NCBI GenBank assembly: GCA_016705245.1
Contig: JADIYM010000014.1
Coordinates: 1 to 64,000 of the forward strand
Reading direction: 5' to 3'
Length of the DNA stretch: 64,000 nt
Source of the DNA: Blastocatellia bacterium
GTDB taxonomy: Bacteria; Acidobacteriota; Blastocatellia; UBA7656; JADIYM01
In this document: positions 9,802-19,672 of the stretch, piece after piece
How the letters are laid out: each line of letters starts with the position of its first letter
Position numbering within the stretch: position 1 is the first letter of the stretch
Program-made: the position numbers and the translations under genes
Notes under the pieces: generated by a model
What the model was told of the DNA's origin: nothing
What the model saw: only the letters and a program-made list of their open reading frames with translations
Databases searched by the model: none

Positions 9802-11830
9802 TCAAGACCGGTTCCAGAGCATCGCCGCTAGCATTGCGGCGAGGAGCGCTCCGGCGACGTAGGCGATGTAGAGGTGCACCGAGCCGGCCTGAATCCGCCG
9901 AACCCTCGAGGAAATCACCCGCACACGCGAAATCACGGGATCGTAGACGATCTCCTTGAAGCGGTCTCGAATCCCGCTTCGGTACTCGATCGAGCTCACG
10001 AAGTACTTCGAGTCGGGATGAAAGTCCACCGACAGGTCCTCCGTCGGCCGGTAGATCTCCGCGAAGATCCGTCGGAGCGGCTCGGCGAATGCCGTCGCGG
10101 TGTACTGCATTCGCGGCGTCGAGCCGAATCGGCCGCACCCCCAGGTCGGCGCGCGACGCAATCGAAGGCGGCCGGCAAACAACGACAGCGCCACGATGAC
10201 CAGAACCGGGATCACGATGAGCCATGCGGCGAGGAGCGGCGGAGAGAAGCTCGCCTCGGTTGCGGGCGCAAGGACGGACAGTGCGGGTGCAACCGTCGCG
10301 TCGACCTGCATGTTCGGAACCGTTGCGACGATCCGGCCAAGGATCGGCGTCACCGCTGGAGCGCCGATTCCGAGCGCGAGGCACGCCGCCGCGAGCAGGC
10401 CCATTCCCGCGCGCATGGACATCGGCGACTCGCGCGCGTGTTCGGCCTCGGTCGAACGCGCCGTGCCGAGAAACGTGATCCCGAACGCCTTGACGAAACA
10501 CGCGGCGGCCAGCCCGCCGGTCAGCGCGAGCATGCCGACCGCGACCGGTATCGCGATGGTCACGACGAGGCTCCTCGACCTCGAACCCGCTGAGCAGCGA
10601 CTGGAACACGAGCCATTCACTCGCGAAGCCGTTGAGAGGCGGCAGCGCCGAGATCGCCGCCGACCCGAGCAGGAAGAAGCCCGACGTCCACGGCATCCGC
10701 TTCGCGAGTCCGCCGAGTTCCTCGATGTTGCGCGTGTGCGTGGCGTGAAGCACTGAGCCTGCCGCGAGGAAGAGCAGCGACTTGAAGGCCGCGTGGTTGA
10801 TCGTGTGGAAGAGGCCCGCCGCGAGCCCGAGCCACGCAAGGTCGGGCCGGCCGTAGCCGCCGAACAGGAGCGCGGCGCCGAGCGCCATCGCGATGATCCC
10901 GATGTTCTCGACCGAGTGAAATGCGAGAAGCCGCTTGAGGTCGTGCTCCATAAGCGCGTAGAGCACGCCAAGCAGCGCCGACGCGGCGCCGATGGCGAGC
11001 ACGACGACTCCCCACCAGACCGGTCCGGTTCCAAGCACGACGAAAACGATCCGCACGAAGCCGTAAATGGCGATCTTGATCGCAACTCCCGACATGAGCG
11101 CGCTGATGTGGCTCGGGGCGACCGGGTGGGCGAGCGGAAGCCACGCGTGTAGCGGGACGAGCCCCGCCTTGATGCCGAACCCGGCCAGTGCCAGAAGGAA
11201 CGCGGCGTCCCTCATCGTTGGCGACAGGCTCGACGCGATACCGCGCGCCTCCGAGAAGGAAGCGGTGAGATCGCCACCAGCCACCATCAGCAGGAGCGGA
11301 ACGATGGCGACGAAGGCGACGTGCGAAAGCGCGATGTACCAGACGCTCGCCGCGACGGTCCCCTCCTGGCGGTGCTCGGTGAGAACGCCTACGAACGTCG
11401 CCATCACCATCAACTCCCACGCGACGAGGAAGGTCAGTCCGTTCGCAGCCACGACGACTCCGGTGAAGGACAGCAGGAGCACGTTGAGGACGGCCCCCAC
11501 CGTTCGCTCCGAATACCTGCCGCGATACGAGCCGGTGTACCCGAATGCGTATACGGCCGCCGCGGCGCCAACGAGCCCGGTCAGAACGAGAAAGAAACCG
11601 CTGAGCGCATCGATGCTCACCTGCAGCGCGCCGAGCGGGCCCGAACTGACCAAGGCAAACTCAACCGGCGCCATCGTCGCAAGCGCCATCGCGCCAGCGA
11701 CCGCGCCAGCGACGGCTCCGGCCAGACCGAACACCGACGCCGCGCCTCGGGCCCACGATCCGCGCAAGGCGAGCGAACCGACGACGCCCGCCGTGTAAGC
11801 CGAGAACGAAATCGCGAGGAGGATGCTCAT
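9802..11830 (-). CDS. hyfB: HyfB/NuoL-like proton-pumping subunit, second copy (frameshifted)
   Basis: This is a polytopic antiporter-like subunit of the NuoL/M/N (Mrp) superfamily, the HyfB type of hydrogenase-4 and Ehr complexes. Conserved segments include the lysine-bearing helix GFGIKAGLVPLHAWLPLAHP and the discontinuous-helix region LLAFHSVENIGIIAMALG. Like its paralogue at 16.5-18.6 kb it has a long C-terminal extension (WGCGRFG, RMQYTATAFAEPLRRIFA, DSKYFV) ending in a last membrane helix. The frame changes once near 10,580, between SLLSGFEVEE and SLVVTIAIPVAVG, probably an indel error. It begins 13 bases after the large-subunit gene and is last in the operon. It is predicted to translocate protons or sodium ions across the inner membrane. 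Confidence 0.85.
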
Positions 11831-11843
11831 TGCGCCGTTCCGA

Positions 11844-13427
11844 TCACAGGTCGTTGCCCGAATAGGACTGGTTGAACGACTTGTTGCAGAGCGGGAAGTC
11901 CGGAACGATGTTCTTGAGCAGCGCGAAGGAAAGCGGGCGCCAGTTCACGAACGAAGGGTCCTTGATCTTCACCCGCGTCAGCCTGCCTTCCTCGTCGGCC
12001 ATGACCCAGTGAATGATCTGCCCGCGCCAGCCCTCGACCAGGCCGAACGCGGGCTCGAACGCCGGCAACGCGCGTAGCAGAACCGAACGGAGGCCTTCGG
12101 TCGAGCGCGGGGCCGCCTGTTTGATGAGGCTGACGGATTCGCGAACCTCTTCGACCCGGAGCAGGGCGCGGGCCTTGACGTCGCCTTCTTCCAGGACCGG
12201 AACCCGGAACTCGAGTTTTCCATATGCCGCGAAGGGGTGATCGCGACGAGTGTCGACGTCGATTCCGCACGACCGCGCGATGTAGCCAAGGACACCATGA
12301 TCCTCGGCCGTCTTTCGCGTGAGTCGGCCCGTGCCCTCCAGCCGGTCGACGAGCAGGGAATTCCTCATGCAGATCTCGACGACTTCCTCGAAGTCTGCGA
12401 GCACCGAATCGAGCTCGCCCGCGAGCCTCGCGGGATCCGACAGGCTGGCTGTGGCGGCAACTCCTCCGGGCACGATGCCATCCCGAAGGAGCCGGTTTCC
12501 CGTCAGCTCGGCATTGAGCCGCAGCAACCGTTCCCGAATCCGCATGCAGTGCGAGTTCGCGACCGCAAACCCAGTGTCGTTCGCGATGGCTCCGAAGTCG
12601 GCGATGTGGTTGTAGAGCCTCTCCATCTCGAGCAGCACGACGCGGAAATATCGGGCGCGATTCGGGACATCGACGCCCGCGAGCGACTCGATCGCCTGGC
12701 AGTACGCCATCGCGTGTCCGACGGTCGTGTCGCCGGAGATCCGCTCCGCAAGCGGCAACGCCTCAGTGGGCGTTCGTCCTTCGAAGAGCTTCTCCGTTCC
12801 CTTGTGCGTGAAGTAGAGCCGCGCCTTCATGTCGATGATCGTTTCGCCAACGACGCTGAACCGGAAGTGGCCGGGCTCGATGATGCCCGCGTGGACCGGG
12901 CCGACCGGTATCTCGAAGACGCCTTCGCCGCCTACGCGCTGGAACGGAAACGACTGCCCGTTGTCGGCGAACTCGACGCGCGCGGCGTCCTTGCGCAGGG
13001 GGAAGTAGTCTTCCGGCCAGAAGCCGTGCCGAACGAGCGGGCGCTCGTTCGGATGATCCTCGAAGAGGATCCCGAACATGTCACGGATCTCGCGCTCGTA
13101 AAGCGACGCCGGAAGCGAGAAGGTGGCGATCGAGCGGGCCGCGTTACCGCTGGCGGGCACGTCCTTCGTCGCGTGCACAAAGAGGTTTTCCCTGGCCGAT
13201 GCGAACAGATACGAGATCTCGAAGCACGAACGCTCGGTGCGACGGTCACTCGCGACCATGAGGGCGAGCTTGAAGTCGAAATCGGCCTCGAGCGTGCTCG
13301 CCAGGGCGAGCGGCGTCCCCGCCGCCAGTCGAAGGTGAAGCTCGTTTTCGCGCACGACGCGCATGTCGAACGCCTTTTCGCCAAGCGTATCGCCGAGATG
13401 ATCGATCAGTCGGGTCAGGGTGCTCAT
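11844..13427 (-). CDS. Ehr complex large subunit (NuoCD/HyfG-like) lacking Ni ligands
   Basis: This 527-residue fusion has an N-terminal NuoC-like domain (EREIRDMFGILFEDHPNERP, residues about 115-135) and a C-terminal NuoD/[NiFe]-hydrogenase large-subunit fold. In true group 4 hydrogenases a CxxC near RICGxC and another near the C-terminus (DPCxxC) bind the Ni-Fe centre. Here the first site reads AERISGDTTVGHAMAY and the second KIKDPSFVNWRPLSFAL, so all four cysteines are missing. The protein therefore cannot be a hydrogenase and fits the energy-converting hydrogenase-related (Ehr) type. The start ATG overlaps the upstream hyfF stop (ATGA). The natural substrate of this fold is unknown; a quinone-like or ferredoxin-linked role is inference. 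Confidence 0.88.
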   Translation of the reverse strand: MSTLTRLIDHLGDTLGEKAFDMRVVRENELHLRLAAGTPLALASTLEADFDFKLALMVASDRRTERSCFEISYLFASARENLFVHATKDVPASGNAARSIATFSLPASLYEREIRDMFGILFEDHPNERPLVRHGFWPEDYFPLRKDAARVEFADNGQSFPFQRVGGEGVFEIPVGPVHAGIIEPGHFRFSVVGETIIDMKARLYFTHKGTEKLFEGRTPTEALPLAERISGDTTVGHAMAYCQAIESLAGVDVPNRARYFRVVLLEMERLYNHIADFGAIANDTGFAVANSHCMRIRERLLRLNAELTGNRLLRDGIVPGGVAATASLSDPARLAGELDSVLADFEEVVEICMRNSLLVDRLEGTGRLTRKTAEDHGVLGYIARSCGIDVDTRRDHPFAAYGKLEFRVPVLEEGDVKARALLRVEEVRESVSLIKQAAPRSTEGLRSVLLRALPAFEPAFGLVEGWRGQIIHWVMADEEGRLTRVKIKDPSFVNWRPLSFALLKNIVPDFPLCNKSFNQSYSGNDL

Positions 13428-14880
13428 ACGGCAATGATCTCCACCGCCATCCGAATCAGCCGTGCGGCGTCCTCCGGGATGTGAATGCACAGCATCACGA
13501 GAACGGCGAAAACACCGAGGTACACAGCGACCCGCCAGGCCGGCGTGTCGTCGGTGACGCGATTGTCGGGCGGCGCGCCATACAACATCCGGTTCATGTG
13601 GATGATGAAGGCGACGAACGCCACGGCGAGCAGGACGAGCGTCGCGGCGAGGACGACGTAACTGCCCGTGACGTAGGCGGCACGAAACAGCGCGAGCTCC
13701 GACATGAAGATTCCGAACGGCGGCGCTCCGAGCATGGTCAACATCCCGGCGGCGAAGAGGCCTCCGGTCCACGGCATCGTCTGCAGGAGCCCGCGGACGT
13801 CGTCGATTCGCGCCGATCCATAAGCACGCTCGATGTCTCCGGCGAGCAGGAACATCACGGACTTCGCCGCCGTGTGATTGACGAGATGCAGGACCGCCGC
13901 GAACACGCCGAGAGGTCCGAGGGCGAGCCCGATGCAGATCAGTCCCGCGTGCTCGACGCTCGAGTAGGCGAGCATCCGCTTGTAGTTGCGCTGGATCACG
14001 ACGCTGAAGGCGCCGACGCCGAGCGACAGGAGGCCGAGGCCGAGGACCAGCGCGTCCGAGAACCCATCCGAGCTCGCCGTGTCGACGACGATTTTCCATC
14101 GAATGATCGCGTACATCGCGACGACGAAAAGCGAGGACGACATCAGCGCTCCCAGCGGCGCAGGCGCCTCGCCATAGGCATCGGGTTTCCACGTGTGCAT
14201 CGGCGCAAGTCCCGCCTTCGTGCCGTAACCGACCAGGATCAGCGCAAACGAGAAGCGCAGGACCTCGGGCTTGAGCTTCGACGCGCTCGCGACGAGGACC
14301 GGCCAGTTCAGGGAATTCGCCTCGTGTCCCACGAGGGTCGCGAAACCGAAATAGGCTACGACGGTGCCGAGGAACGCGATGGCGATTCCGACGGAGCCGA
14401 TCAGGATGTACTTCCAGGATGCTTCGACCGAGTTCTTCGTAAGTGTGGTCGGGATCAGGATCGCCGAGACGATGGTGGTGGCTTCGATGGCGACCCACAT
14501 GAACCCGACGTTGTTCGTCGTCACCGCGAAGAGCATCACGGCCGCGAACAGGTTCATGAAGATGTGGTAGCGCCGAAGCTTGACGCGGCCGAACTGACGG
14601 GCAACCGCAGCCCCGGCCCGAGCGCCGTGACGACCATTACTCCGAATGAAACACAGACGGCCGCCAGAGCCGAAAGCGCGTCGGCGCGAAGATATTCGTC
14701 AGCGCCGAACGTCGGCGGCTCCCCCCCACGCGCCACGATGCCCGCGAGCCCGATCGCGGCACCGAACGACACAACCGACAGCAAAACACTAATCCTACCG
14801 ACGAAACCGCGGTACGGTCGTATGGCCGCAGCGAGCGCGGCGGCAAGGAGCGGCGGGAGAAGGAGCGCGACGAAGAGCAT
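13424..14880 (-). CDS. hyfF: HyfF/NuoN-like membrane subunit (one frameshift)
   Basis: This is the third antiporter-like (NuoL/M/N superfamily) subunit of the operon, about 485 residues when rejoined. The N-terminus (MLFVALLLPPLLAAALAAAI) starts at ATG 14,880, two bases after hyfE. The frame then changes near 14,600 and continues from VKLRRYHIFMNLFAAVM through the conserved lysine helix (GYGTKAGLAPMHTWKPDAYG) and the MLAYSSVEHAGLICIGLALG segment. Unlike the two HyfB copies it has no long C-terminal extension. The overlap with the large-subunit start (ATGA) indicates translational coupling. The break is most simply a one-base sequencing error, because sequence on both sides is well conserved. 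Confidence 0.85.
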
Positions 14881-14882
14881 GG

Positions 14883-15584
14883 CTACGCGCCTCCTCCACC
14901 CGAGACGCGATCGGCAGGCCGGATCGTGACCTCGGTCAACATGTTCAACTGCTCGACGTCGATAGAATCGAACGTCTGGTCGATCTGGTACAGGAAAACC
15001 TGCATCACCCAGAACCCCATCAGGACGTCGAGGAACACACCGAGCTCGACTATGAGCGGAATTCCGTACGTGCCGAGGATCGCGAGCAGCGCGATGCCGT
15101 TCTCGAGGACGAGAAAGCCGATGATCTGCGTCAGCGCCTTCTTGCGGCTGATGATGACGAACAGGCCGATGAACACGATGCCCATGGCGAGCGGGATGCC
15201 GGAACGGGTCGGCAGGTCGCTGAGCACGACAAGGGGCCGCGTCACGACGTAGGACAGCAGCACCAGCAGTCCTCCGATGAGCAGCGACGTGGCCGTATTG
15301 ACGTAGGGTGTGTCTTCGCGCAGCGCGCCGATTCGACGCCGGGTCCTGCGCAACACGTAAGGAATCAGGACCGCCTTGAGCAGCAGGAACAGTCCGGCCA
15401 CGTAGTACAGGTCCGAATCGTTGCCGAAGTAACCGACGACGGCCGTCACGGCGCTGACCACAATCGACTGGATGGTGAAGGCGGACGCGAACGAGTCGAG
15501 GCTCCGTCGCCACAGGAGCATGAAGCTGCACACGAGCGCGAGGCTCGATCCGAGTGCCGTCAGCTGGCTGAAGAGGGAATCCAT
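14883..15584 (-). CDS. hyfE: HyfE/NuoK-like membrane subunit
   Basis: This 233-residue protein has about six hydrophobic helices. It has the HyfE layout, in which the C-terminal half resembles NuoK (LVLENGIALLAILGTYGIPLIVELGVFLDVLMG cut here into its parts: a buried Glu in LVLENG and a second in IVELGVFLD). These glutamates are the residues used for proton transfer in NuoK. It lies five bases after hyfC and two before hyfF on the minus strand. It is part of the membrane arm linking the hydrophilic domain to the antiporter subunits. Confidence 0.88.
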   Translation of the reverse strand: MDSLFSQLTALGSSLALVCSFMLLWRRSLDSFASAFTIQSIVVSAVTAVVGYFGNDSDLYYVAGLFLLLKAVLIPYVLRRTRRRIGALREDTPYVNTATSLLIGGLLVLLSYVVTRPLVVLSDLPTRSGIPLAMGIVFIGLFVIISRKKALTQIIGFLVLENGIALLAILGTYGIPLIVELGVFLDVLMGFWVMQVFLYQIDQTFDSIDVEQLNMLTEVTIRPADRVSGGGGA

Positions 15585-15589
15585 CCGGG

Positions 15590-16531
15590 CTACCTCACGA
15601 CGAACGACGACGTGACGGCCAGAAGCGCCAGCACGAACGAAACGCTCAGGAGCTCAGGGACGCGGAAGAGCCGAAGCTTGGCCAGCCGCGTCTCGAGCGC
15701 GGCAATCGCGCATCCGAGCACGACGACCTTTCCGAGAAGTGCGAGCAGTCCGACGGCAAGTCCCGCCGGGTCGTTCGAGGTGGCGATCCCCCACGGCACG
15801 TAGAGATTGGCGAGCAGCGACAGGAAGATGAACAGCTTCATCCCGGACGCCCATTCGATGAGCGCGAGGTAGCGTCCCGAATATTCGAGGATCATCGCCT
15901 CGTGGATCATCGTCAGCTCGAGGTGAGTGGACGGGTTGTCGACCGGCAGTCGGCCCGTTTCGGCGAGCATGACGATGAACAGGGCGGCGAACCCGAGAAG
16001 GTGGCCGGGCGCGGCGACCGTCGTCGGCGCGTTGAGCGTCTCGGCGACGATGCGGCCGAGATCGGTCGAGCCCGCGCCCACGGCGAGGCTGAAGATTGCG
16101 AGCGCGATCGTGGGCTCGGCGAGTGCCGCGACGGTCATCTCGCGGCTCGAGCCCATTCCGCCGAAGGGGGAACCGGTATCGAGTCCGGCCAGCGCGAGGA
16201 AGAACGTCCCGAGCAGCAGCAGGTAGACGACGACGATCAGGTCGCTCCCAAGGGCGACCGGCACGGGAATTCGGACGAGCGGCACGAGAAGCGCCACCGC
16301 CAGCGTGCTCGCGAAGACGATGTAGGGCGTTGCCCGAAACACCCACGACGCCGTGTCCGAGACGACGACCTCCTTGCCGAAGAGCTTCCGGAGCTCGAAG
16401 TACGGCTGCCAGATCGGCGCGCCGCGACGGTTCTGCATTCGCGCCTTGAGCCATCGGATGAGTCCGACGAGCGCGGGCGAGACCGCGAGGACGAGCGCCA
16501 CGTTGATGAGTTGCAGGAGGTAGTCGGTCAT
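15590..16531 (-). CDS. hyfC: HyfC/NuoH-like membrane anchor subunit
   Basis: This 313-residue protein has about eight transmembrane helices. It belongs to the NuoH/HyfC/HycD family that forms the interface between the membrane arm and the soluble NuoB/NuoD-like pair. Characteristic segments are GAPIWQPYFELRKLFGKE at residues 36-53, the loop LPVDNPSTHLELTMIHEAM near residue 200, and a basic C-terminal helix (ALETRLAKLRLFRVPELL). It starts one base after hyfB stops, so the genes are tightly coupled. No break is seen. Confidence 0.9.
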   Translation of the reverse strand: MTDYLLQLINVALVLAVSPALVGLIRWLKARMQNRRGAPIWQPYFELRKLFGKEVVVSDTASWVFRATPYIVFASTLAVALLVPLVRIPVPVALGSDLIVVVYLLLLGTFFLALAGLDTGSPFGGMGSSREMTVAALAEPTIALAIFSLAVGAGSTDLGRIVAETLNAPTTVAAPGHLLGFAALFIVMLAETGRLPVDNPSTHLELTMIHEAMILEYSGRYLALIEWASGMKLFIFLSLLANLYVPWGIATSNDPAGLAVGLLALLGKVVVLGCAIAALETRLAKLRLFRVPELLSVSFVLALLAVTSSFVVR

Positions 16532-16532
16532 T

Positions 16533-18557
16533 TCAGTGCCACACCCTTGCCACGAGCAGGACGAGAAGAACCGTCAGCGACACGTAGAGCAGGTACGCGT
16601 GGACCGATCCCGATTGAAGGCGGCGCACGCGCATCGCGACAATTCGGACGGCCAGGAGCAGCGGATGGTAAAAGTAGGCCGCAAAGCTCTGGCGAAGATC
16701 GCTCGCGTAGGTGATCCGGTAGACGAAGTACTTCGAGTCCGGGTGGTAGTCGACCGAGACGTCTTCGAGCGGCCGATACACGGAGGCGAACACGCGGCGC
16801 AGGGGCTCGGCGAATGCCGTCGCGGTGTATTGCATCCGCGACGTCTGGCCGAACCGGCCACATCCCCACGTGACGCTCAGGCGGGTTCGAAACGGCCCCT
16901 GGAGCATGCGGATCGACAAGCCGATTGCCGCAGCCGCGACGAGCAGCATGGTCGCGAGAGCGAAAGGCGAAAAGGACGAAAGCCCGGACGGCGTCGCGAG
17001 CGCGAGTCCGAGCTGCATCGACGGAACGGCCGCTCCACGGCCCTCGACGCCAGTCGCCGCTCGTGCGAGCAGGGGAACGATCACGGACGGCAAGAGACCA
17101 AGCGCGATGCACCCGAGCGCGAGCAGCCCCATTCCGGCGCGCATCGAACGCGGCGACTCGTGCGCGACTTCACTTTCCTCACTGCGCGGAAGACCGAGAA
17201 ACGTGATCCCGAACGCACGAACGAAACACGCGGCGGCGAGTCCGCCGGCCAGGGCGAGCGCTCCGGCGGCGACCGACATCACGGCACCGCCCTCGGGATC
17301 GGCGATCCGGGCGCCGCCGAGCAACGCCTGGAAGACCATCCATTCGCTCGCGAATCCGCTGAGCGGGGGTAAGGCGGCCGCGGCGACAGCGCCGAGCAGG
17401 AAGAAGGCGGACGTCCAAGGCATCCGCTTCGACAATCCGCCGAACATCTCCATGTCGCGCGAGCCCGTCGCGTGCAACACGCTTCCGGCGCCGAGGAACA
17501 GCAGGGCCTTGAAGACGCCGTGGGCGAGCGCGTGATAGAGGCACGCGACGATGGAGAGGATGGCGAGCTCGTCGAGCCCGTAGCTGCGGAAGACGATTGC
17601 CGCGCCGGCCGCGATCAGCATGATTCCGACGTTCTCGACGGTGCTGAAGGCGAGCAGCCGCTTGAGGTCCTGCTGCATGAGCGCGTACAGGACTCCGCCA
17701 ATGGCCGAGACGGCACCGATCCCGAGCGCGACGCCTCCCCACCAGGCCGGTCCGGCGCCGGCGAGGTCGAGAGAGATGCGCATGAAGCCGTAGATGGCAA
17801 CCTTCACGACGACACCCGAAAGCAGCGCGCTGATGTGGCTCGGGGCGACCGGGTGGGCCATCGGAAGCCACACGTGGAGCGGAACGATTCCCGCCTTGGC
17901 TCCAAAGCCGGCGAGCGCGAGCAGGAAGGCGGCGCCGAGCGCCACAGGCGACAGACTTTCGGCGTTTGTCCGGATGTCCGCGAACGAGGCCGAGAGGTCG
18001 CCGCCCGAGAGAACGAGGAACATCACGACGAGCGCGAGAAACCCGACGTGCGAGATGGCGACGTACCACGTCGCCGCGCGAATCGTTGGCTGCCGATCGT
18101 GTTCGGTGAGAACGGCGGCGAAGCCGGCAAGCGTCATGCCCTCCCACGCGAACAGGAACAAGATCGGCGACGTCGCCGTGACCGTGAGCGTCAGGAAGAG
18201 GAGCAGGGCATTGAGTACCACGCCGAGCGCGGCGAGTGAATAGCGGCCCTCGTACGATTTCGAGTAACCGAAACCGTAGAGGGCGGCCGGTACGGCGACG
18301 AGCCCGATCAGGACCAGAAACACCGCCCCGAGCGGGTCCGCCTGAAGCTGAACCTGCGGGTGAAGCGCAGACAGCGCCGGCGCCAGGGGAACTTCGCGCC
18401 CGGATACGAGTACCGAGACGCCGGCGGCCGCACCCATCGAACTGCCGAGCGCTGCGAAGACGGCGACCGCCGCTCGCCCGGCCGCTCGTCTCAACACGAT
18501 CGCCGAGATCATTCCCAGCACGTAGATGGCAAGCGTTGCGAAGAGCAGATCCTGCAT
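16533..18557 (-). CDS. hyfB: HyfB/NuoL-like proton-pumping subunit, first copy
   Basis: This is an intact 674-residue antiporter-like subunit. It has the conserved lysine helices of the family (GFGAKAGIVPLHVWLPMAHP, LLAFSTVENVGIMLIAAG) and a histidine-containing segment (ACLYHALAHGVFKALLFLGA). The C-terminal part carries WGCGRFGQ and RMQYTATAFAEPLRRVFA, then DSKYFVYRI, and a final helix, as in HyfB proteins. It shares the whole architecture with the copy at 9.8-11.8 kb, so the operon encodes two HyfB paralogues at opposite ends. The start overlaps the small-subunit stop (TGATG). It is predicted to move protons or sodium ions, driven by the soluble module. Confidence 0.92.
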   Translation of the reverse strand: MQDLLFATLAIYVLGMISAIVLRRAAGRAAVAVFAALGSSMGAAAGVSVLVSGREVPLAPALSALHPQVQLQADPLGAVFLVLIGLVAVPAALYGFGYSKSYEGRYSLAALGVVLNALLLFLTLTVTATSPILFLFAWEGMTLAGFAAVLTEHDRQPTIRAATWYVAISHVGFLALVVMFLVLSGGDLSASFADIRTNAESLSPVALGAAFLLALAGFGAKAGIVPLHVWLPMAHPVAPSHISALLSGVVVKVAIYGFMRISLDLAGAGPAWWGGVALGIGAVSAIGGVLYALMQQDLKRLLAFSTVENVGIMLIAAGAAIVFRSYGLDELAILSIVACLYHALAHGVFKALLFLGAGSVLHATGSRDMEMFGGLSKRMPWTSAFFLLGAVAAAALPPLSGFASEWMVFQALLGGARIADPEGGAVMSVAAGALALAGGLAAACFVRAFGITFLGLPRSEESEVAHESPRSMRAGMGLLALGCIALGLLPSVIVPLLARAATGVEGRGAAVPSMQLGLALATPSGLSSFSPFALATMLLVAAAAIGLSIRMLQGPFRTRLSVTWGCGRFGQTSRMQYTATAFAEPLRRVFASVYRPLEDVSVDYHPDSKYFVYRITYASDLRQSFAAYFYHPLLLAVRIVAMRVRRLQSGSVHAYLLYVSLTVLLVLLVARVWH

Positions 18558-19066
18558 CAGCGTCGGTCCAGCGCGGCGAGAATTCCGGTGAGGATCGCGG
18601 TTGGCGTCGGGGGACAGCCGTCAACGAACACGTCGACCGGAATGACTGTGTCGACGCTGCCGACAATCGCGTAGCTGCCGGCGAAGACGCCGCACGTCCG
18701 TGCACAGTCTCCGACGGCGACGACGAGTTTCGGGTCGGGAGTGGCCTCGTACGTCTTCCGGAGCGGGAGTTCCATGTTGCGCGTGACCGGGCCCGTGACG
18801 AGCAGCATGTCCGCGTGCCGCGGCGAGGCTACGAAGTGAATGCCGAATTGCGACGCATCGTAGGTCGGGCCCGTGATCCCAGAGATCTCGATCTCGCAGC
18901 CGTTGCAGGACCCGGCGTCGACTTCCCGAATGGCGAGGGCGCGGCCGAGGAGGTTCCGGGTCCTTGCACTAATGGCCTCCAGGACGCGTTCGACGTCCGC
19001 GTCGACGGGCGAGAAAGGTTCCGTCACGAGCCCGGTCCTGAAGATCTTCGAGAACAGTGAAGCCAT
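18557..19066 (-). CDS. Ehr complex small subunit (NuoB/HyfI-like)
   Basis: This 169-residue protein is first in the operon. It carries the four-cysteine pattern for the proximal [4Fe-4S] cluster (N2-type): SCNGCEIEI near residue 55, the GDCARTCG region near 118 and VDGCPPTP near 150. The family partners the NuoD/large-subunit fold, and the cluster would pass electrons to it. No gene for an 8Fe ferredoxin-type subunit (NuoI/HyfH) is present, so electrons probably arrive directly from a soluble carrier. The ATG start at 19,066 is preceded by a gap holding a palindrome that matches one upstream of the ArsR gene. Confidence 0.92.
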   Translation of the reverse strand: MASLFSKIFRTGLVTEPFSPVDADVERVLEAISARTRNLLGRALAIREVDAGSCNGCEIEISGITGPTYDASQFGIHFVASPRHADMLLVTGPVTRNMELPLRKTYEATPDPKLVVAVGDCARTCGVFAGSYAIVGSVDTVIPVDVFVDGCPPTPTAILTGILAALDRR

Positions 19067-19217
19067 CGAACGTCGCCCTTATGATTCAGCTGAGTCGTGA
19101 CTCGCACGTGCCGGCCAACGCACCCGAAACCGCGACGCCCCCGCGGCTCTTGGCCATTTGGACGTACGCATCCGATCGTTCGCGCCGACCAACCCGCACT
19201 CGTGCAACTTAAGATCT

Positions 19218-19231
19218 ATGCAATCTTGCAT
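19218..19231. promoter_or_regulatory. Palindrome, candidate ArsR-type operator of the Ehr operon
   Basis: atgcaatcttgcat is a 6-2-6 palindrome 152 bases upstream of the small-subunit start, preceded by aagatcta. The site 37 bases upstream of the ArsR-type gene (20,121-20,132) has the same TGCA-N4-TGCA core and, on its other strand, the same aagatc flank. Repressors of the ArsR/SmtB family bind short dyads of this size. Binding is inferred. Confidence 0.5.
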
Positions 19232-19310
19232 GTTCAACACGCGGTGATTGCGGAGACTTTTTTGGACTTGTCCGGTAATTGCTGGTGTCCCTGACATCGC
19301 ACTCTTCACG

Positions 19311-19672
19311 CATCAGTACCGTGCGCGGTAGCGCACGGGTCGATCCCGAGTTCGTGCGTCGGCGCCGCGACACGCCACCGGGAGTCTGACCCGTGCGCTG
19401 AACGAAACCGCTGCGCGGTAGGAAGGGGGCGCGCACAACGCACGGCGTGTCCCGACTCCGGTGCGACCCGCTCGCTGTCGCTCGCGGTACTGATCTTTCC
19501 CGTGCCGTTGAAGCCCCCACGACTCCCCAGCCTGACTCGGGGGCTGCCCCCGGAGCACGGAATGCATTGCCCCGGATCAGTACCGCGAGCGACAGCGAGC
19601 GGGTTATCGCCAGATCGGACCATCCGGCGATTTGATGACCACCCGTGCGCTACCGCGCACGGTACTGACGCC
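19311..19672. repeat. Nested pair of REPIN-like inverted repeats
   Basis: The outer arms, 19,311-19,340 (catcagtaccgtgcgcggta and on) and about 19,643-19,672, are near-perfect reverse complements. Inside them a second pair (19,467-19,494 and 19,575-19,603) is complementary over 28-29 bases but belongs to a different subfamily (gctcgc instead of gtgcgc arms). A copy of the gctgaacgaaaccgctgcgc motif lies between (19,396-19,421). This fills the gap between the Ehr operon and the ArsR gene. No reading frame in it is convincing. Confidence 0.75.

Noticed and set aside
11844..13427. [NiFe]-hydrogenase large subunit
   Set aside because: Both CxxC nickel motifs are absent, so a hydrogenase call based on overall similarity would be misleading.
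12237..14929. Long plus-strand frames opposite the Ehr operon (12,237-13,484 and 13,481-14,929)
   Set aside because: They are Arg/Asp/Glu-rich complements of membrane-protein codons, with no domain or ribosome site; the minus-strand genes are clear.
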